From JBCCXL01 sp039191605 (GTDB lineage Bacteria > Acidobacteriota > Thermoanaerobaculia > Multivoradales > JAHZIX01): a DNA stretch of 64,000 nt. The DNA is taken from contig JBCCXL010000001.1 of the NCBI GenBank assembly GCA_039191605.1, forward strand, positions 575,035 through 639,034. The letters run 5' to 3'. The notes below the pieces were generated by a model. The model saw only the letters and a program-made list of their open reading frames with translations, was not told where the DNA came from and searched no databases. The position numbers were made by a program, and so were the translations under genes. Of the stretch, positions 50,715-59,859 are shown piece after piece; positions within the stretch are counted from its first letter, which is position 1, and every line of letters begins with the position of its first letter.

Positions 50715-51584
50715 TCAGGGGCTGGAGCTCTCGGAGGTCTCCCGCAGCTTCGCGATGCGCCGATTTGCCGAGGGTAAGAAGACTCGCAGCGCGAGGGAGC
50801 TGATCCAGGTCTTGCGGTTGTGGGCCGAGGGCTCTTGTCGGTAGAAGCTCTCCACGTCGCTGAATAGGCCGTATTCGCGATTCGATAGCCCAGGGACGCT
50901 GCCGTCGTCGACGAATTGCACGAAGCTATCGCCGAGGCCATCCCACTCGCTGACGCCGTTACGGTGGATGCCGTAGCCAAGAAGGGTGCCCGTCGACTCG
51001 AGGCGCTGGCGGGCGGCCTCGGCCAGGGAGCGATCCACGACGTAAGAGTCGACGCTCACCCAGCTCCCCTCTAGCCAGACTTCGGTATAGGCATGATCGA
51101 CATAGGGTCCGCCGGTATCGACGAGGCCCCCCAGCACCTCCGATCGCAATTCGATGAATCGCAGTCGTGCGGGAATGCCCGAGGCGCGGAGCAGAGCGAC
51201 GAAGAGTGGTCCCTTGGTGTTGCAATAGCCTCGGCCCGTCGCCAGGGTCTCAGATGCTCGTTGTTGATAGAACTCCGGAGCCCAGCCGAAGGCGATCTCG
51301 TCGCGCACGAAGCGGTGAATCGCTACCGCTTTCTGGCGGGCTCCGGTGGCTTTGCCGCCGAGCTGTTGAGCCAGCCTCTGAATGCTGGGGTGATCACAGT
51401 CGATCTGCGAGGTGGGCGCGAGCCAGGGCGAACCTTGCCATTGAGAATCCGCCGGAGACTCGCCGCAGTGGGCGGGGCTGTTTGATGGTGAATTCGCTGC
51501 AGAATCCAGCGTTGGCCTTGATGCTGATGCCGTTGCGGAATGAGCGAGAGCGAGAAGGGCGAAGAAAAGCATGCCTTGAGTCAT
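50715..51584 (-). CDS. Exported transglutaminase-like protein
   Basis: 289 residues from the ATG at 51584, giving a signal-like N-terminus (MLFFALLALAHSATASA). The transglutaminase-type triad is visible: Cys in GRGYCNTKGPLFVALLRASG, His in YVDHAYTEVWLEG and Asp in WVSVDSYVVDRSLA. The block KAVAIHRFVRDEIAFGWAPE is standard for bacterial transglutaminase-like cysteine proteases. The substrate cannot be told. It is downstream of the czc operon on the same strand with a 121-bp gap. Confidence 0.83.
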   Translation of the reverse strand: MTQGMLFFALLALAHSATASASRPTLDSAANSPSNSPAHCGESPADSQWQGSPWLAPTSQIDCDHPSIQRLAQQLGGKATGARQKAVAIHRFVRDEIAFGWAPEFYQQRASETLATGRGYCNTKGPLFVALLRASGIPARLRFIELRSEVLGGLVDTGGPYVDHAYTEVWLEGSWVSVDSYVVDRSLAEAARQRLESTGTLLGYGIHRNGVSEWDGLGDSFVQFVDDGSVPGLSNREYGLFSDVESFYRQEPSAHNRKTWISSLALRVFLPSANRRIAKLRETSESSSP

Positions 51585-51705
51585 AGCTTTGCCTTCGCCC
51601 TTCTCGCCGACGGTGGATGAGGTGAACGGAGATCTGGTGTGCCGTTCACCGACCGATGGGCCGAGAGGTTCGTTCGTTTGATCGTTCGATCGATAGTGTG
51701 TGAAC

Positions 51706-54700
51706 TCAGGCTGACGAGGAAGAGCCTCCTTGTGTCGCAAAGCTGGCGTAGAGGCTCGGAAGCACCAGCAGGGTGAGCAGGGTGGAGGTGATCAGGCCGC
51801 CGACGACGACGGTGGCGAGGGGGCGCTGAACCTCGGCTCCGGCGGTCAGGGCGAGGGCCATGGGCAGAAAGCCGATGATGTCGGTGGAGGCGGTGAGGAG
51901 CACCGCCCGTAGTCGATCCCGGGCTCCCTGGCGGGCCGCCTCGAGGGCGGAGAGCCCGTCCTCTCGGCGGGCTTTGACCACTTCGATGAGCACCACTCCG
52001 TTGAGCACCGCGATGCCGAAGAGGGCGATGAAGCCCACGGCGGCGGAGATCGAGAAGGGGTAGCCTCGCAGCCAGAGGGCAAGAATGCCTCCAGAGAGAG
52101 CGAGGGGAACGTTGAGGAAGACGAGGGCCGCCAGGCGTCCGGAACGAAGGGCGGTGGTGAGCAGCACGAAGATCAGCAGCAACACCACCGGAACCAGGAG
52201 CATCAGCCGCTGAGAGGCTTCCTGCAGGTTCTCGAATTGCCCGCCCCAGGCTAGGCTCCAGCCGGCGGGGATCTCGACTTCTTCGTCGATTACCCGCTTC
52301 GCCTCGGCGACGAAGGAAGCGAGATCTCGCCCTCGAACGTTGCTCTCGACGGTGATCCGTCGGGAGTAGGTGTGGCGGTTGATCTGGGCCGGGCCCTCGG
52401 TGATCTCGATGGTGGTGAGCTGATCTAGGGGGATGAGCTGAGCTGATCCTCCAGGCACCAGGGAGGACCCTGCGACCCTCAGCTCCCCGAGGTGAGCGGG
52501 ATCCGAACGCACCCATTCCGGGTAGCGAATCTGGATCGGAAAGCGCATGCCGTCTTCGAGCACCGTGCCCACCTCGATACCGCCGACGGCCTCGAGCACC
52601 CGGAACACGTCCCGGGCCGAGAGTCCGTAGCGGGCGATGGCCTCGCGGTCCAGGGCCACCCGGAGGCGAGGCAGCCCCTGAATCTGCTCGACGTTGACGT
52701 CCGCCGATCCGGGTACGGAGCGCAGCGCCCCCCCGATCTCTTCCGCCGTGACCTTCAGCTGGTCGAGGTCATTGCCGTAGAGATGAACCGCCACGTCGGA
52801 GCGAACTCCGCCGATAAGCTCCGCAAAGCGCAGCTCGATAGGCTGGGTGAAGGCAAATTTAGCGCCGGGAACCTGAGCCTCGAGGGCTTGCTCCATGGCT
52901 TCTACCAGCTGCTCCTTGGTCTCGAAGCGCCATTGCTCCTTGGGGTGCAGCATGATGAAGGTATCGCCGATCTCCACCCCCATGGGGTCGAGGGCGACCT
53001 CCGGGCGCCCGGTGCGGGAGATGATCGTGTCGACTTCTTCAGAGAATTCGTCCATCACCACCCTCTCCGCCATCAGGCTGACGGCGTTGGAGCGCTCCAG
53101 GGAGATCGAAGGCAGACGCTGGATATGCATCGCGACGGCGCCTTCATCGAGGGTGGGGACGAACTCTCCACCGAGGAAGGGAGCCAAGGACAGGCTGAAG
53201 AGGAAGACGAGACCCGCGGTGACAAAGGTCAGCCGTCGGTGCTTCAGGGCGCGGTCCAGCAGCGGACGATAGAGGCGCCGGCACCAGCGGTAGAGGAAGG
53301 GCTCGCGGTAGCGGGCCTTGGGCAGCAGCCACGAGGCGAGGGCAGGGACCAGGGTCAGAGCACAGATCAGCGACGCGGCGAGGGCGAAGGCCACGGTGAG
53401 GGCCATGGGACGAAACATCTTGCCCTCGACTCCCCGCAGGGCGAGGATTGGTACGTAGACCAAGATGATCACGCTGACGCCGAAGACCACCGGGCGAGCG
53501 ACCCGGTGCACGGCTTCCCGAACCTTCTCCACCACCGAGACGGAGGAATCGTCGCGCCGGTCTCGCAGGTTGCGCAGCACGCTGTCGACCACCACGACCG
53601 CCCCGTCCACGATGAGGCCGAAGTCGAGGGCGCCGAGGCTCATCAGGTTGCCGGAGACGCCGGTCCAGCGCATCGCCGAGAAAGCCACCAGCATCGAGAG
53701 CGGGATCACCGAAGCCACCAGCAGTCCCGCCCGTAGATTGCCGATCAGCAGCAGGAGAATCAGCAGCACCAGGGCGCCGCCCTTCAGCAGGTTCATCGCT
53801 ACCGTCCGCAGGGTGCTCAGCACCAGGTCGGAACGGTCGTAATAGGTGTCGAGGGTCACTCCCTCGGGCAGGTTCTTGGCGATTTCCTGGGCGCGTTCGT
53901 CCACTCGCTTGGCGACGGTTCGGCTGTTCTCCCCCAGGAGCATCAAGACGATTCCCGCCACCGCTTCCCGGTTGCCGTCGCGGGTGACCGCCCCCTGGCG
54001 CAGCAGCGGCGCATATTCGAGATCGGCGACGTCTCTCAGGTACACCAGCGCATCGCCCTCGTGGGCGACCACCACCTGGCCGAGATCGTCCAGGGTGTCG
54101 ATGAGCCCCTCCCCTCGCACCACGTATTGCTCGCCGCCGAAGGCGACGGTGCCGCCGCCGGCATTGCGGTGGTTGGCGCGGATCGCCTCTTCCACCGCCG
54201 CGAGACTGAGTCCCCGGGCGGCGAGACGCTCGGGATCGAGGGTGGCCTGGTAGGTCTTGACCTCACCACCGAAGACGTTGACCTCCACCACCCCTTCGAC
54301 GGAGCGAATCTGAGGAGCGACGATCCAGTCCAGAATGGAGCGCAGCTCCATCAGCGACCAGCACTCGTCGGTATCCGGGCCCTGAGGGGCGCAGCGCGGG
54401 GTGCCGGCGACCTCGAAGTGGTAGATCTCTCCGAGACCGGTGGTGATGGGGGCGAGCTTCGGCTCGCCGAAACCTGCGGGAATGCTTTCCCGAGCTTCCG
54501 CTAGACGCTCGGAGACCTGCTGCCGGGCCCAGTAGATGTCAGTGCCCTCTTCGAATACCAGGGTGACCACCGAGAGGCCGAACTTGGTCAGGGAGCGCAC
54601 CTCCTCGAGCCTCGGCAGGCCGCCCATGGCGGTTTCCACCGGATAGGTGACGAAGGCTTCCACCTCTTCAGGAGCCAGCCCCGGGCTATCGGTGAGCACC

Positions 54701-54843
54701 TGGAGCTGGGTGGTGGTGATGTCCGGAACGGCGTCGATGGGCAGGTGGAGGGCCGAATAGGCACCCCAGCCTGCCAGCAGCAGCCAAAGGCAAACGACGG
54801 CCAGGCGGTTGTCGAGGGAGAAGTCAATGAGTCGACGGATCAT
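51706..54843 (-). CDS. czcA: Heavy-metal RND efflux pump, CzcA type
   Basis: 1045 residues, inner-membrane proton-driven pump with 12 membrane helices and two large periplasmic loops. The metal-class motif in helix four is DFGLIVDGAVVVVDS, the DFG/DGA form typical of divalent-metal pumps (Co, Zn, Cd, Ni) rather than the copper form of CusA. The usual final Glu is Asp here. The N-terminus is VCLWLLLAGWGAYSALHLPI. It forms a three-gene operon with an adaptor and a TolC-like channel, starting 12 bases after the adaptor stop. Confidence 0.92.
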   Translation of the reverse strand: MIRRLIDFSLDNRLAVVCLWLLLAGWGAYSALHLPIDAVPDITTTQLQVLTDSPGLAPEEVEAFVTYPVETAMGGLPRLEEVRSLTKFGLSVVTLVFEEGTDIYWARQQVSERLAEARESIPAGFGEPKLAPITTGLGEIYHFEVAGTPRCAPQGPDTDECWSLMELRSILDWIVAPQIRSVEGVVEVNVFGGEVKTYQATLDPERLAARGLSLAAVEEAIRANHRNAGGGTVAFGGEQYVVRGEGLIDTLDDLGQVVVAHEGDALVYLRDVADLEYAPLLRQGAVTRDGNREAVAGIVLMLLGENSRTVAKRVDERAQEIAKNLPEGVTLDTYYDRSDLVLSTLRTVAMNLLKGGALVLLILLLLIGNLRAGLLVASVIPLSMLVAFSAMRWTGVSGNLMSLGALDFGLIVDGAVVVVDSVLRNLRDRRDDSSVSVVEKVREAVHRVARPVVFGVSVIILVYVPILALRGVEGKMFRPMALTVAFALAASLICALTLVPALASWLLPKARYREPFLYRWCRRLYRPLLDRALKHRRLTFVTAGLVFLFSLSLAPFLGGEFVPTLDEGAVAMHIQRLPSISLERSNAVSLMAERVVMDEFSEEVDTIISRTGRPEVALDPMGVEIGDTFIMLHPKEQWRFETKEQLVEAMEQALEAQVPGAKFAFTQPIELRFAELIGGVRSDVAVHLYGNDLDQLKVTAEEIGGALRSVPGSADVNVEQIQGLPRLRVALDREAIARYGLSARDVFRVLEAVGGIEVGTVLEDGMRFPIQIRYPEWVRSDPAHLGELRVAGSSLVPGGSAQLIPLDQLTTIEITEGPAQINRHTYSRRITVESNVRGRDLASFVAEAKRVIDEEVEIPAGWSLAWGGQFENLQEASQRLMLLVPVVLLLIFVLLTTALRSGRLAALVFLNVPLALSGGILALWLRGYPFSISAAVGFIALFGIAVLNGVVLIEVVKARREDGLSALEAARQGARDRLRAVLLTASTDIIGFLPMALALTAGAEVQRPLATVVVGGLITSTLLTLLVLPSLYASFATQGGSSSSA

Positions 54844-54855
54844 CTGGTCTCTCCC

Positions 54856-56199
54856 TCAATGGTGATGGTGGCCGCCGAGCTCGTCGGCGGAGGCTTGGGA
54901 TCGCAGCAGGAAGCCACCGGCGGTGACCACTTCCTCTCCTTCACCCAAGCCGTCGACGATTTCGGCGAAGAGATCGGTGGTCTGTCCGACCAGCACCTCC
55001 CGACGCTCGAAGCGTCCCGGCTCGGTGCGCACGAAGACGATGGAGGCTCCTCCATCCCGCTGAATCGCCTGTCGTGAGACGGTGAGCACCGAGTCCGGCT
55101 GCTCCTCGACGGCGAGGGCGACGCGGGCAAACATCCCCGGCTTGAAGCGGCCTTCGGGGTTGGGCAGATCGAGGCGAGCCCGCAGCGTACGGCTCGCTGG
55201 ATCCACCTCGTCGGCGATGTAGTCCACCGCTCCGGCGAAAACTTCCCCGGGCCAAGCGCCGAGACGGACCTCGGCGCGGTCTCCGAGGGCGACATGGGCT
55301 AGATCTCGTTCGTAGAGATCGATCCACAGCCAGAGGTGCGAGAGGTCGGCGATGGTGAACAGGGTGTCGGAAGGAGACACCAGCTCGCCGACGGTGGCTT
55401 CCCGATGAACCACTTTGCCAGCGAAGGGGGCCCGCAGGGCGATCTTCGAGGCCGAGGGGTCCTCCCAAGAGAGCGCATCGATGGCGGAGCCGGAGAGGCC
55501 CAGCAGGCGAAGGGCATCCCGTGCGGCGGCGAGATCCGCGTTGGCCTCCCGGGCCTCTGCCTCCGCTTCCAGGAGCTCCTGCTCCGAGGAGATGCGGTCG
55601 GCCCTCAGGCTCTGTTCTCGCTCGAAGCCTCGCTGGGCGAGCTCTTGGCGGGCGCGGGCGCGAAGAAACTCGGCGCGCGCCTCGCCGAGGGCCTGGGCAT
55701 CGAGAAGAGCGAGGGTCTGGCCGGCGCGAACGCTTCCTCCCAAGGGGGTGGGGACTCGCAGCAGCCGCCCATCGACCCGTGGGGCAACATGGGCTAGGCG
55801 CTCCTCGTCATAGCCGAGGGTGGCGGTGGTGGTGCGCAGGCCGGAGATGGGGCGTGGGGTGACCAGCTCGGTGGTGAGGCCGATGCGCTCGACGGCTTCG
55901 GGAGAGAGCTCGATGACGCCCTCCTCGCCGTGCTCGTCATGTCCGTGCTCGTCATGTCCGTGCTCATCATGCTCGTCGCGGCCGTGCTCGTCACCATGTT
56001 CATCGTGGCCGTGCTCGTCATCATGTTCATCGTGGTGAGCATGCTCTTCGCTGGCGTTCTCGCTGCCGTGATGCTCGTCCCCGGAGTGCCCCGAGCCGCA
56101 GCCGACGGGCAACAAGATCAACAGGGCTCCCAAGGCGAGCCTTTGGACGAGACCTACGGTGAGGCCTCGAGGGAAGAACTGGTTGTATTTTCGGATCAT
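54856..56199 (-). CDS. czcB: RND periplasmic adaptor, CzcB type, with His/Asp-rich segment
   Basis: 447 residues. After a hydrophobic signal segment (LALGALLILLPVGC, lipobox-like) comes a striking His/Asp/Glu repeat region (about 35-95) with HDEHG units. Adaptor domains follow: barrel-sandwich parts LRVPTPLGGSVRAGQTLALL and APFAGKVVHREATVGELVSP, a coiled-coil hairpin between them and a beta-barrel. The protein ends HHHH. The His-rich segment could capture zinc, nickel or cobalt and pass it to the pump. It overlaps the channel gene by 4 bp. Confidence 0.9.
   Translation of the reverse strand: MIRKYNQFFPRGLTVGLVQRLALGALLILLPVGCGSGHSGDEHHGSENASEEHAHHDEHDDEHGHDEHGDEHGRDEHDEHGHDEHGHDEHGEEGVIELSPEAVERIGLTTELVTPRPISGLRTTTATLGYDEERLAHVAPRVDGRLLRVPTPLGGSVRAGQTLALLDAQALGEARAEFLRARARQELAQRGFEREQSLRADRISSEQELLEAEAEAREANADLAAARDALRLLGLSGSAIDALSWEDPSASKIALRAPFAGKVVHREATVGELVSPSDTLFTIADLSHLWLWIDLYERDLAHVALGDRAEVRLGAWPGEVFAGAVDYIADEVDPASRTLRARLDLPNPEGRFKPGMFARVALAVEEQPDSVLTVSRQAIQRDGGASIVFVRTEPGRFERREVLVGQTTDLFAEIVDGLGEGEEVVTAGGFLLRSQASADELGGHHHH
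55928..56048. repeat. 15-bp tandem repeat encoding HDEHG units
   Basis: On the plus strand the unit is CCGTGCTCGTCATGT, repeated about seven times with drift inside the adaptor gene. In protein it gives the repeated His-Asp-Glu-His-Gly motif. It is a coding repeat, not a CRISPR array. Confidence 0.8.
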
Positions 56200-57458
56200 G
56201 GCGTCGACTCCTTCTCCATCTCATCCCACGGAGCGAAGACCCCGCCGGTAGCAATCATTAATTCAACTCCCGCTAGCCAGACATCGCGCTCGGCGGCGAG
56301 AGCTTCCCGGCGTCCATCGATCAGCTCTCTGCGGTAGAGCAGCAGTTCCGCGGCGCCGATCTTGCCGGCGTCGAAGGCGCGCTCCAGGAGCGACAAACCC
56401 TCCTCCAGGGGGGCGACCCCGAGATCCTCCGTAGCTCGTTGAGCTTCTAGGGCGCTCATCAATCGCCCGTGAGCCGCCGCAATCTCGCGACGGGCGAGCC
56501 ATCGCGAGGTATCCAGCTCGCTGCTGGCGATCTGAATGCCCGAGGAGCTCTCGGCAATCTCCCCGCGCTGTCGCTGGAAGACGGGGATCGGAATCGAGAA
56601 GGCCAGGCCAGAAATATCGTCCCCCTCTTCCCGTCCGCTGCGGGCGGAGACGGTGAGATCTGGGCGACGCAGGGCCTGAGCGAGACGATGGCGCGCCTGC
56701 GCCGCCTCGACCCGAGCCGACGCTGCTTCCACATCCCCTCGTCCTGCCAGCGCCTGGACCATCAGCTCGTCCAGCGGCGGCGGAGGGATGATCGCGGGCA
56801 GTGCTCCAGCGGGCTCCAGCAGAGCGGATTCCGCGGCGCCCAGCTGCTCCGCGAGGCTCGCCTGGGCGCTGCCGTAATCCCCCTTGGCGAGGGCCCAGGC
56901 GCGCTCTACTCGCGCGTGGCTGGCCTGGGCGAGGGCAAGATCGATAGCCGTTGCCGAGCCCGCTTCGAGGCGGCGCTCTGTAATCGCCGTGGACTGTCGC
57001 GCAAGCTCCGCCTCGACCTCCCGTAGGGCCAGTAGCTCCCGGTGATAGAGCGCTTGCGCAAAGCTCTTGGTGGCCGCGCCCAGGACACTCGCCCGCGCTT
57101 GGCGTAGCGTCCCCTCCGCTGCTTTGAGGGTCGCATCGGCGGCCTGTCGACGCTGCTCTCGCTGCCCCCCCCACTCGATTCGCTGTGAGAGCTGGACCCC
57201 TCGATCAGTCGTAGAGCGCCCCTCTCCCCTTCGGTCCGCGAGCTCGAATTCGAGCTCTGGATTGTGAGGATAGGTGGCTGCTCGTAGTTGAGCGGCTCTC
57301 TGTCGCTCGACCTCCGCCTCTGCACGGGCGAGGGCCGGGGATTGGCGAGACCGCTCCAGAACCTCTTCAAACGGAATTTCAGTCGCCAGGCTCGAGGTCG
57401 CCGCGGGCAGCAAAAGCCCTGCGCAGACCAGCGCCTTGGCGAAAACCTTGGTTTTCAT
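56196..57458 (-). CDS. czcC: TolC-family outer-membrane channel, CzcC type
   Basis: 420 residues with a signal peptide (KVFAKALVCAGLLLPAATSS). Two TolC-type repeats of long helices and short strands: EVLERSRQSPALARAEAEVE and AEAEVERQRAAQLRAATYPHNPELEFELADR in the first half, and QALRRPDLTVSARSGREEGD in the second. It forms the exit duct for the CzcBA pump. It is the first gene of the operon with GAGG before the ATG and an inverted repeat just upstream. Confidence 0.9.
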   Translation of the reverse strand: MKTKVFAKALVCAGLLLPAATSSLATEIPFEEVLERSRQSPALARAEAEVERQRAAQLRAATYPHNPELEFELADRRGEGRSTTDRGVQLSQRIEWGGQREQRRQAADATLKAAEGTLRQARASVLGAATKSFAQALYHRELLALREVEAELARQSTAITERRLEAGSATAIDLALAQASHARVERAWALAKGDYGSAQASLAEQLGAAESALLEPAGALPAIIPPPPLDELMVQALAGRGDVEAASARVEAAQARHRLAQALRRPDLTVSARSGREEGDDISGLAFSIPIPVFQRQRGEIAESSSGIQIASSELDTSRWLARREIAAAHGRLMSALEAQRATEDLGVAPLEEGLSLLERAFDAGKIGAAELLLYRRELIDGRREALAAERDVWLAGVELMIATGGVFAPWDEMEKESTP

Positions 57459-57474
57459 CCAAGCACCTCTTCAT

Positions 57475-57494
57475 GGATCCGACCTATCGGATCC
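57475..57494. promoter_or_regulatory. Inverted repeat upstream of the czc-like operon
   Basis: GGATCCG-ACCTAT-CGGATCC, a perfect 7-bp repeat, ends 17 bases before the czcC ATG. It may be the operator of a metal-responsive repressor or a leader hairpin. Confidence 0.5.
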
Positions 57495-57541
57495 GTACAT
57501 TCACTTCGGAACTCGTCTCTTCAGAAGACCGGTCGCGCCTG

Positions 57542-57571
57542 CCGGCGATCGCAAAGAGAGCGATCACGGGC
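57542..57571. promoter_or_regulatory. Hairpin in the czcC leader
   Basis: GATCGC-AAAGAGA-GCGATC with partly paired flanks (CTGCC and GGGCAG). It lies between the Cys-rich gene and czcC and lacks a T-run, so a leader structure is as likely as a terminator. Confidence 0.35.
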
Positions 57572-57636
57572 AGCCCAAGTCGGGTTACGACCAGCCGAGA
57601 GCAGGCCAGGCACGGCGAGCGCCTGGGTGGAGTGAG

Positions 57637-57948
57637 TTAGCCGAGAGGTGCTGAAATGGGAACGTGGAGAATTTCTCGGGCCATCGGGTCCCGAGGCATT
57701 CGGTCCTCATTCCTTTGCAGTCGATGAAGGGGTTCGTTGCTGGCGGTCTTGCCCCAATCCGCCACCATCTTGGAGGGGGCGTGGGAGCAGCAGAGGCAAA
57801 GAAAACAGCCGTTATCGCAGCAGTTGACCTCCGACACGTCCGCGCAGCCGACCATCGACGCCACCAGCGGTGCAGCGAGCGTCGCTGCAGCAAAGACCAC
57901 CATGGCGAAAAGCACCAGGGTTTTGGTGGTGACGAGTGAATGCTTCAT
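57637..57948 (-). CDS. Small Cys-rich membrane-anchored or secreted protein
   Basis: 103 residues from the ATG at 57948. An N-terminal hydrophobic helix (TLVLFAMVVFAAATLAAPLV) is followed by a short Cys-rich segment: GCADVSEVNCCDNGCFLCLCC, about residues 35-55, with seven cysteines. The rest is polar. It is not recognised. The position 180 bp upstream of the czc-like operon on the same strand suggests a metal-binding or metal-sensing helper, like small Cys-rich proteins near other RND loci. Confidence 0.6.
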   Translation of the reverse strand: MKHSLVTTKTLVLFAMVVFAAATLAAPLVASMVGCADVSEVNCCDNGCFLCLCCSHAPSKMVADWGKTASNEPLHRLQRNEDRMPRDPMAREILHVPISAPLG

Positions 57949-57969
57949 CGCGGCGACCCTAACACACAA

Positions 57970-58357
57970 GTTCCGGCCCGTTGTCTGGTGCCAGATAGGG
58001 CGTGGTTTCTCGAGGCCCGAGCTGTCTCTATGTGTCGGAATGGGGCGCTGCTATAGGGCCTCTCTATGGGGCCCCGGAGGTTTCGAAGGGCCGGTCAAGA
58101 ATCAGGATCCTTAGATCGGATCCAGGGCGGTGGGCGAAGGCTTAAGGCAGTCCTGAGTTGAAGCAAAGGCTTTTAGAGCTGCAGGGAATCATCATCGAGG
58201 GTCGATATACGCTACGACGAAGAACGCAGTGCTTTTCGGAGGCAGGCTTCGCTGGAAGTCTTAGGCTCTCCGCCCTCTCTTCCTCAAGCTGCCCCAGGGA
58301 GCGAAGCTGGAACGACAGTCGTCGCAGATGGACCTGATTGGACCGGAGGATTCCTCA
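57970..58357. other. Divergent spacer between the Cys-rich gene and the serine hydrolase
   Basis: No gene or clear regulatory site was found. The last 30 bases carry the GGAGGA ribosome site of the hydrolase. Confidence 0.3.
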
Positions 58358-59683
58358 ATGTTGTCGTCAACTACTAGAGTTTTCGCCCTTGTCGCGAGCT
58401 TGGCCCTGATCTGGGGAGGCCTTACCGTCGCCCAGGAGCAGTCCAAGCCGCTGTCCGCGGAGCACTCCGATCCTCGTGTCCTCGGTTGGATGGAGGGCTT
58501 CCCTCCGCCTGCTGGCCAGCTGATCACCCAGCCCGACTCGAATTACTTCAGCTTTCCCAAGCTCCGCTGGAGCGTGTGCCATCTGCGCGAGTTTCTGCCT
58601 ACCGAGCGGGTGAGCCGGGGTCTCGGGGCGCCGAAGCCTCTGGCTAAGAACCTCGATGAGGCGGCCATCGATGCTCTGACCTTCGCACCCATGGGGAGTG
58701 ACGAGGCGATGACCTTCGAGCAGTCCCTCACCGCCAACTACACCGATGGTCTGCTGATCCTTCACCGGGGAGAGATCGTCTACGAGCGCTATTTCGGCTG
58801 CCTCGCCGAAGACCGAGTCCACGGGGCGATGTCGATGACCAAGTCGCTGACCGGGCTACTAGCAGAGATCCTGGTGGCGGAGGGGAAGCTGAACGACTCT
58901 GTACCGGTCTCCTCCATCATTCCGGAGCTGGCCGAGAGCGCCTTCGGCGACGCCACCGTGAGGCAGGTCATGGACATGACCACGGGCCTCTCCTACAGCG
59001 AGGACTACTCAGACCCCCAGGCGGATATCTGGATCTACTCCGCCGCCGCCAGCCCCCTGCCGAAGCCCGAGACTTACACGGGGCCGGAGGGCTATTACGA
59101 GTATCTTCAGACGGTGAAGAAAGAGGGCGAGCACGGCGAGAGCTTCGCTTACAAGACCATCAACACCGATGCCCTGGGCTGGATCATCTCGCGAGTGAGC
59201 GGCAAGGCGGTCACCGAGCTGATCTCCGAACGCATCTGGCGCCGCGTCGGCACCGAGCAGGACGCCTACATGACGGTAGATGGCCTCGGAACCCCCTTCG
59301 CTGGAGGTGGACTCAGCGCCGGCTTGCGGGATCTCGGTCGTGTCGGGCAGTTGATGCTCAACGGCGGTGAGATCCACGGCGAGCGTCTCTTCCCTGCGGA
59401 AGTCGTCGAGTCCATCCGCGGAGGCGGCAGCAAAGAAGCCTTCAAGGCAGCGGGCTACACCACCCTCGAGGGCGGTAGCTACCGCGGCATGTGGTGGGTC
59501 TTCCACAACGATCATGGCGCCTTCGCGGCTCGCGGGGTTCACGGGCAGACCATCTATGTCGACCCCAAGGCCGAGATGGTGCTCGTCCGCTTCGCCTCCT
59601 TCCCCAACGCCAAGAACGCCGTCATCGACCCGACCTCCTTGCCCGCGTACCAGGCGGTGGCGGAGTACCTGTTGACTCGGTGA
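58358..59683 (+). CDS. Exported serine hydrolase, beta-lactamase (class C) superfamily
   Basis: 441 residues from the ATG at 58358, with GGAGGA 8 bases upstream. A signal peptide (VFALVASLALIWGGLTVAQ) precedes the hydrolase. The nucleophile motif S-X-X-K is SMTKSLTG, the Tyr/Ser-X-Asn motif is the YKTINTD region, and the late HGQTIYVD block replaces KTG. This pattern is closest to 6-aminohexanoate-dimer hydrolase and related esterases rather than true penicillinases. It stands alone. Confidence 0.9.
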   Translation: MLSSTTRVFALVASLALIWGGLTVAQEQSKPLSAEHSDPRVLGWMEGFPPPAGQLITQPDSNYFSFPKLRWSVCHLREFLPTERVSRGLGAPKPLAKNLDEAAIDALTFAPMGSDEAMTFEQSLTANYTDGLLILHRGEIVYERYFGCLAEDRVHGAMSMTKSLTGLLAEILVAEGKLNDSVPVSSIIPELAESAFGDATVRQVMDMTTGLSYSEDYSDPQADIWIYSAAASPLPKPETYTGPEGYYEYLQTVKKEGEHGESFAYKTINTDALGWIISRVSGKAVTELISERIWRRVGTEQDAYMTVDGLGTPFAGGGLSAGLRDLGRVGQLMLNGGEIHGERLFPAEVVESIRGGGSKEAFKAAGYTTLEGGSYRGMWWVFHNDHGAFAARGVHGQTIYVDPKAEMVLVRFASFPNAKNAVIDPTSLPAYQAVAEYLLTR

Positions 59684-59859
59684 CCAAGATACCTACTCGT
59701 TTAGTCACTGCCTTGCCACCCGCGAGTGACGTCTGAAAGTGCTGATCGTCACTTACAGATGGCAAGGTCTAGTTTTTCTATTGGACTGATGTGATGAAAA
59801 GGGTAATTGTTTTTCTGAAGCCACTGAATTTTAGATGTTCAGTTGGTGGCTAAGTCGCA

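Noticed and set aside
52492..53736. A 414-codon plus-strand open frame
   Set aside because: It is antisense to czcA and has no recognisable domain.
55928..56048. CRISPR-like array
   Set aside because: The repeats are contiguous without spacers and are in frame, encoding a His-rich protein segment.
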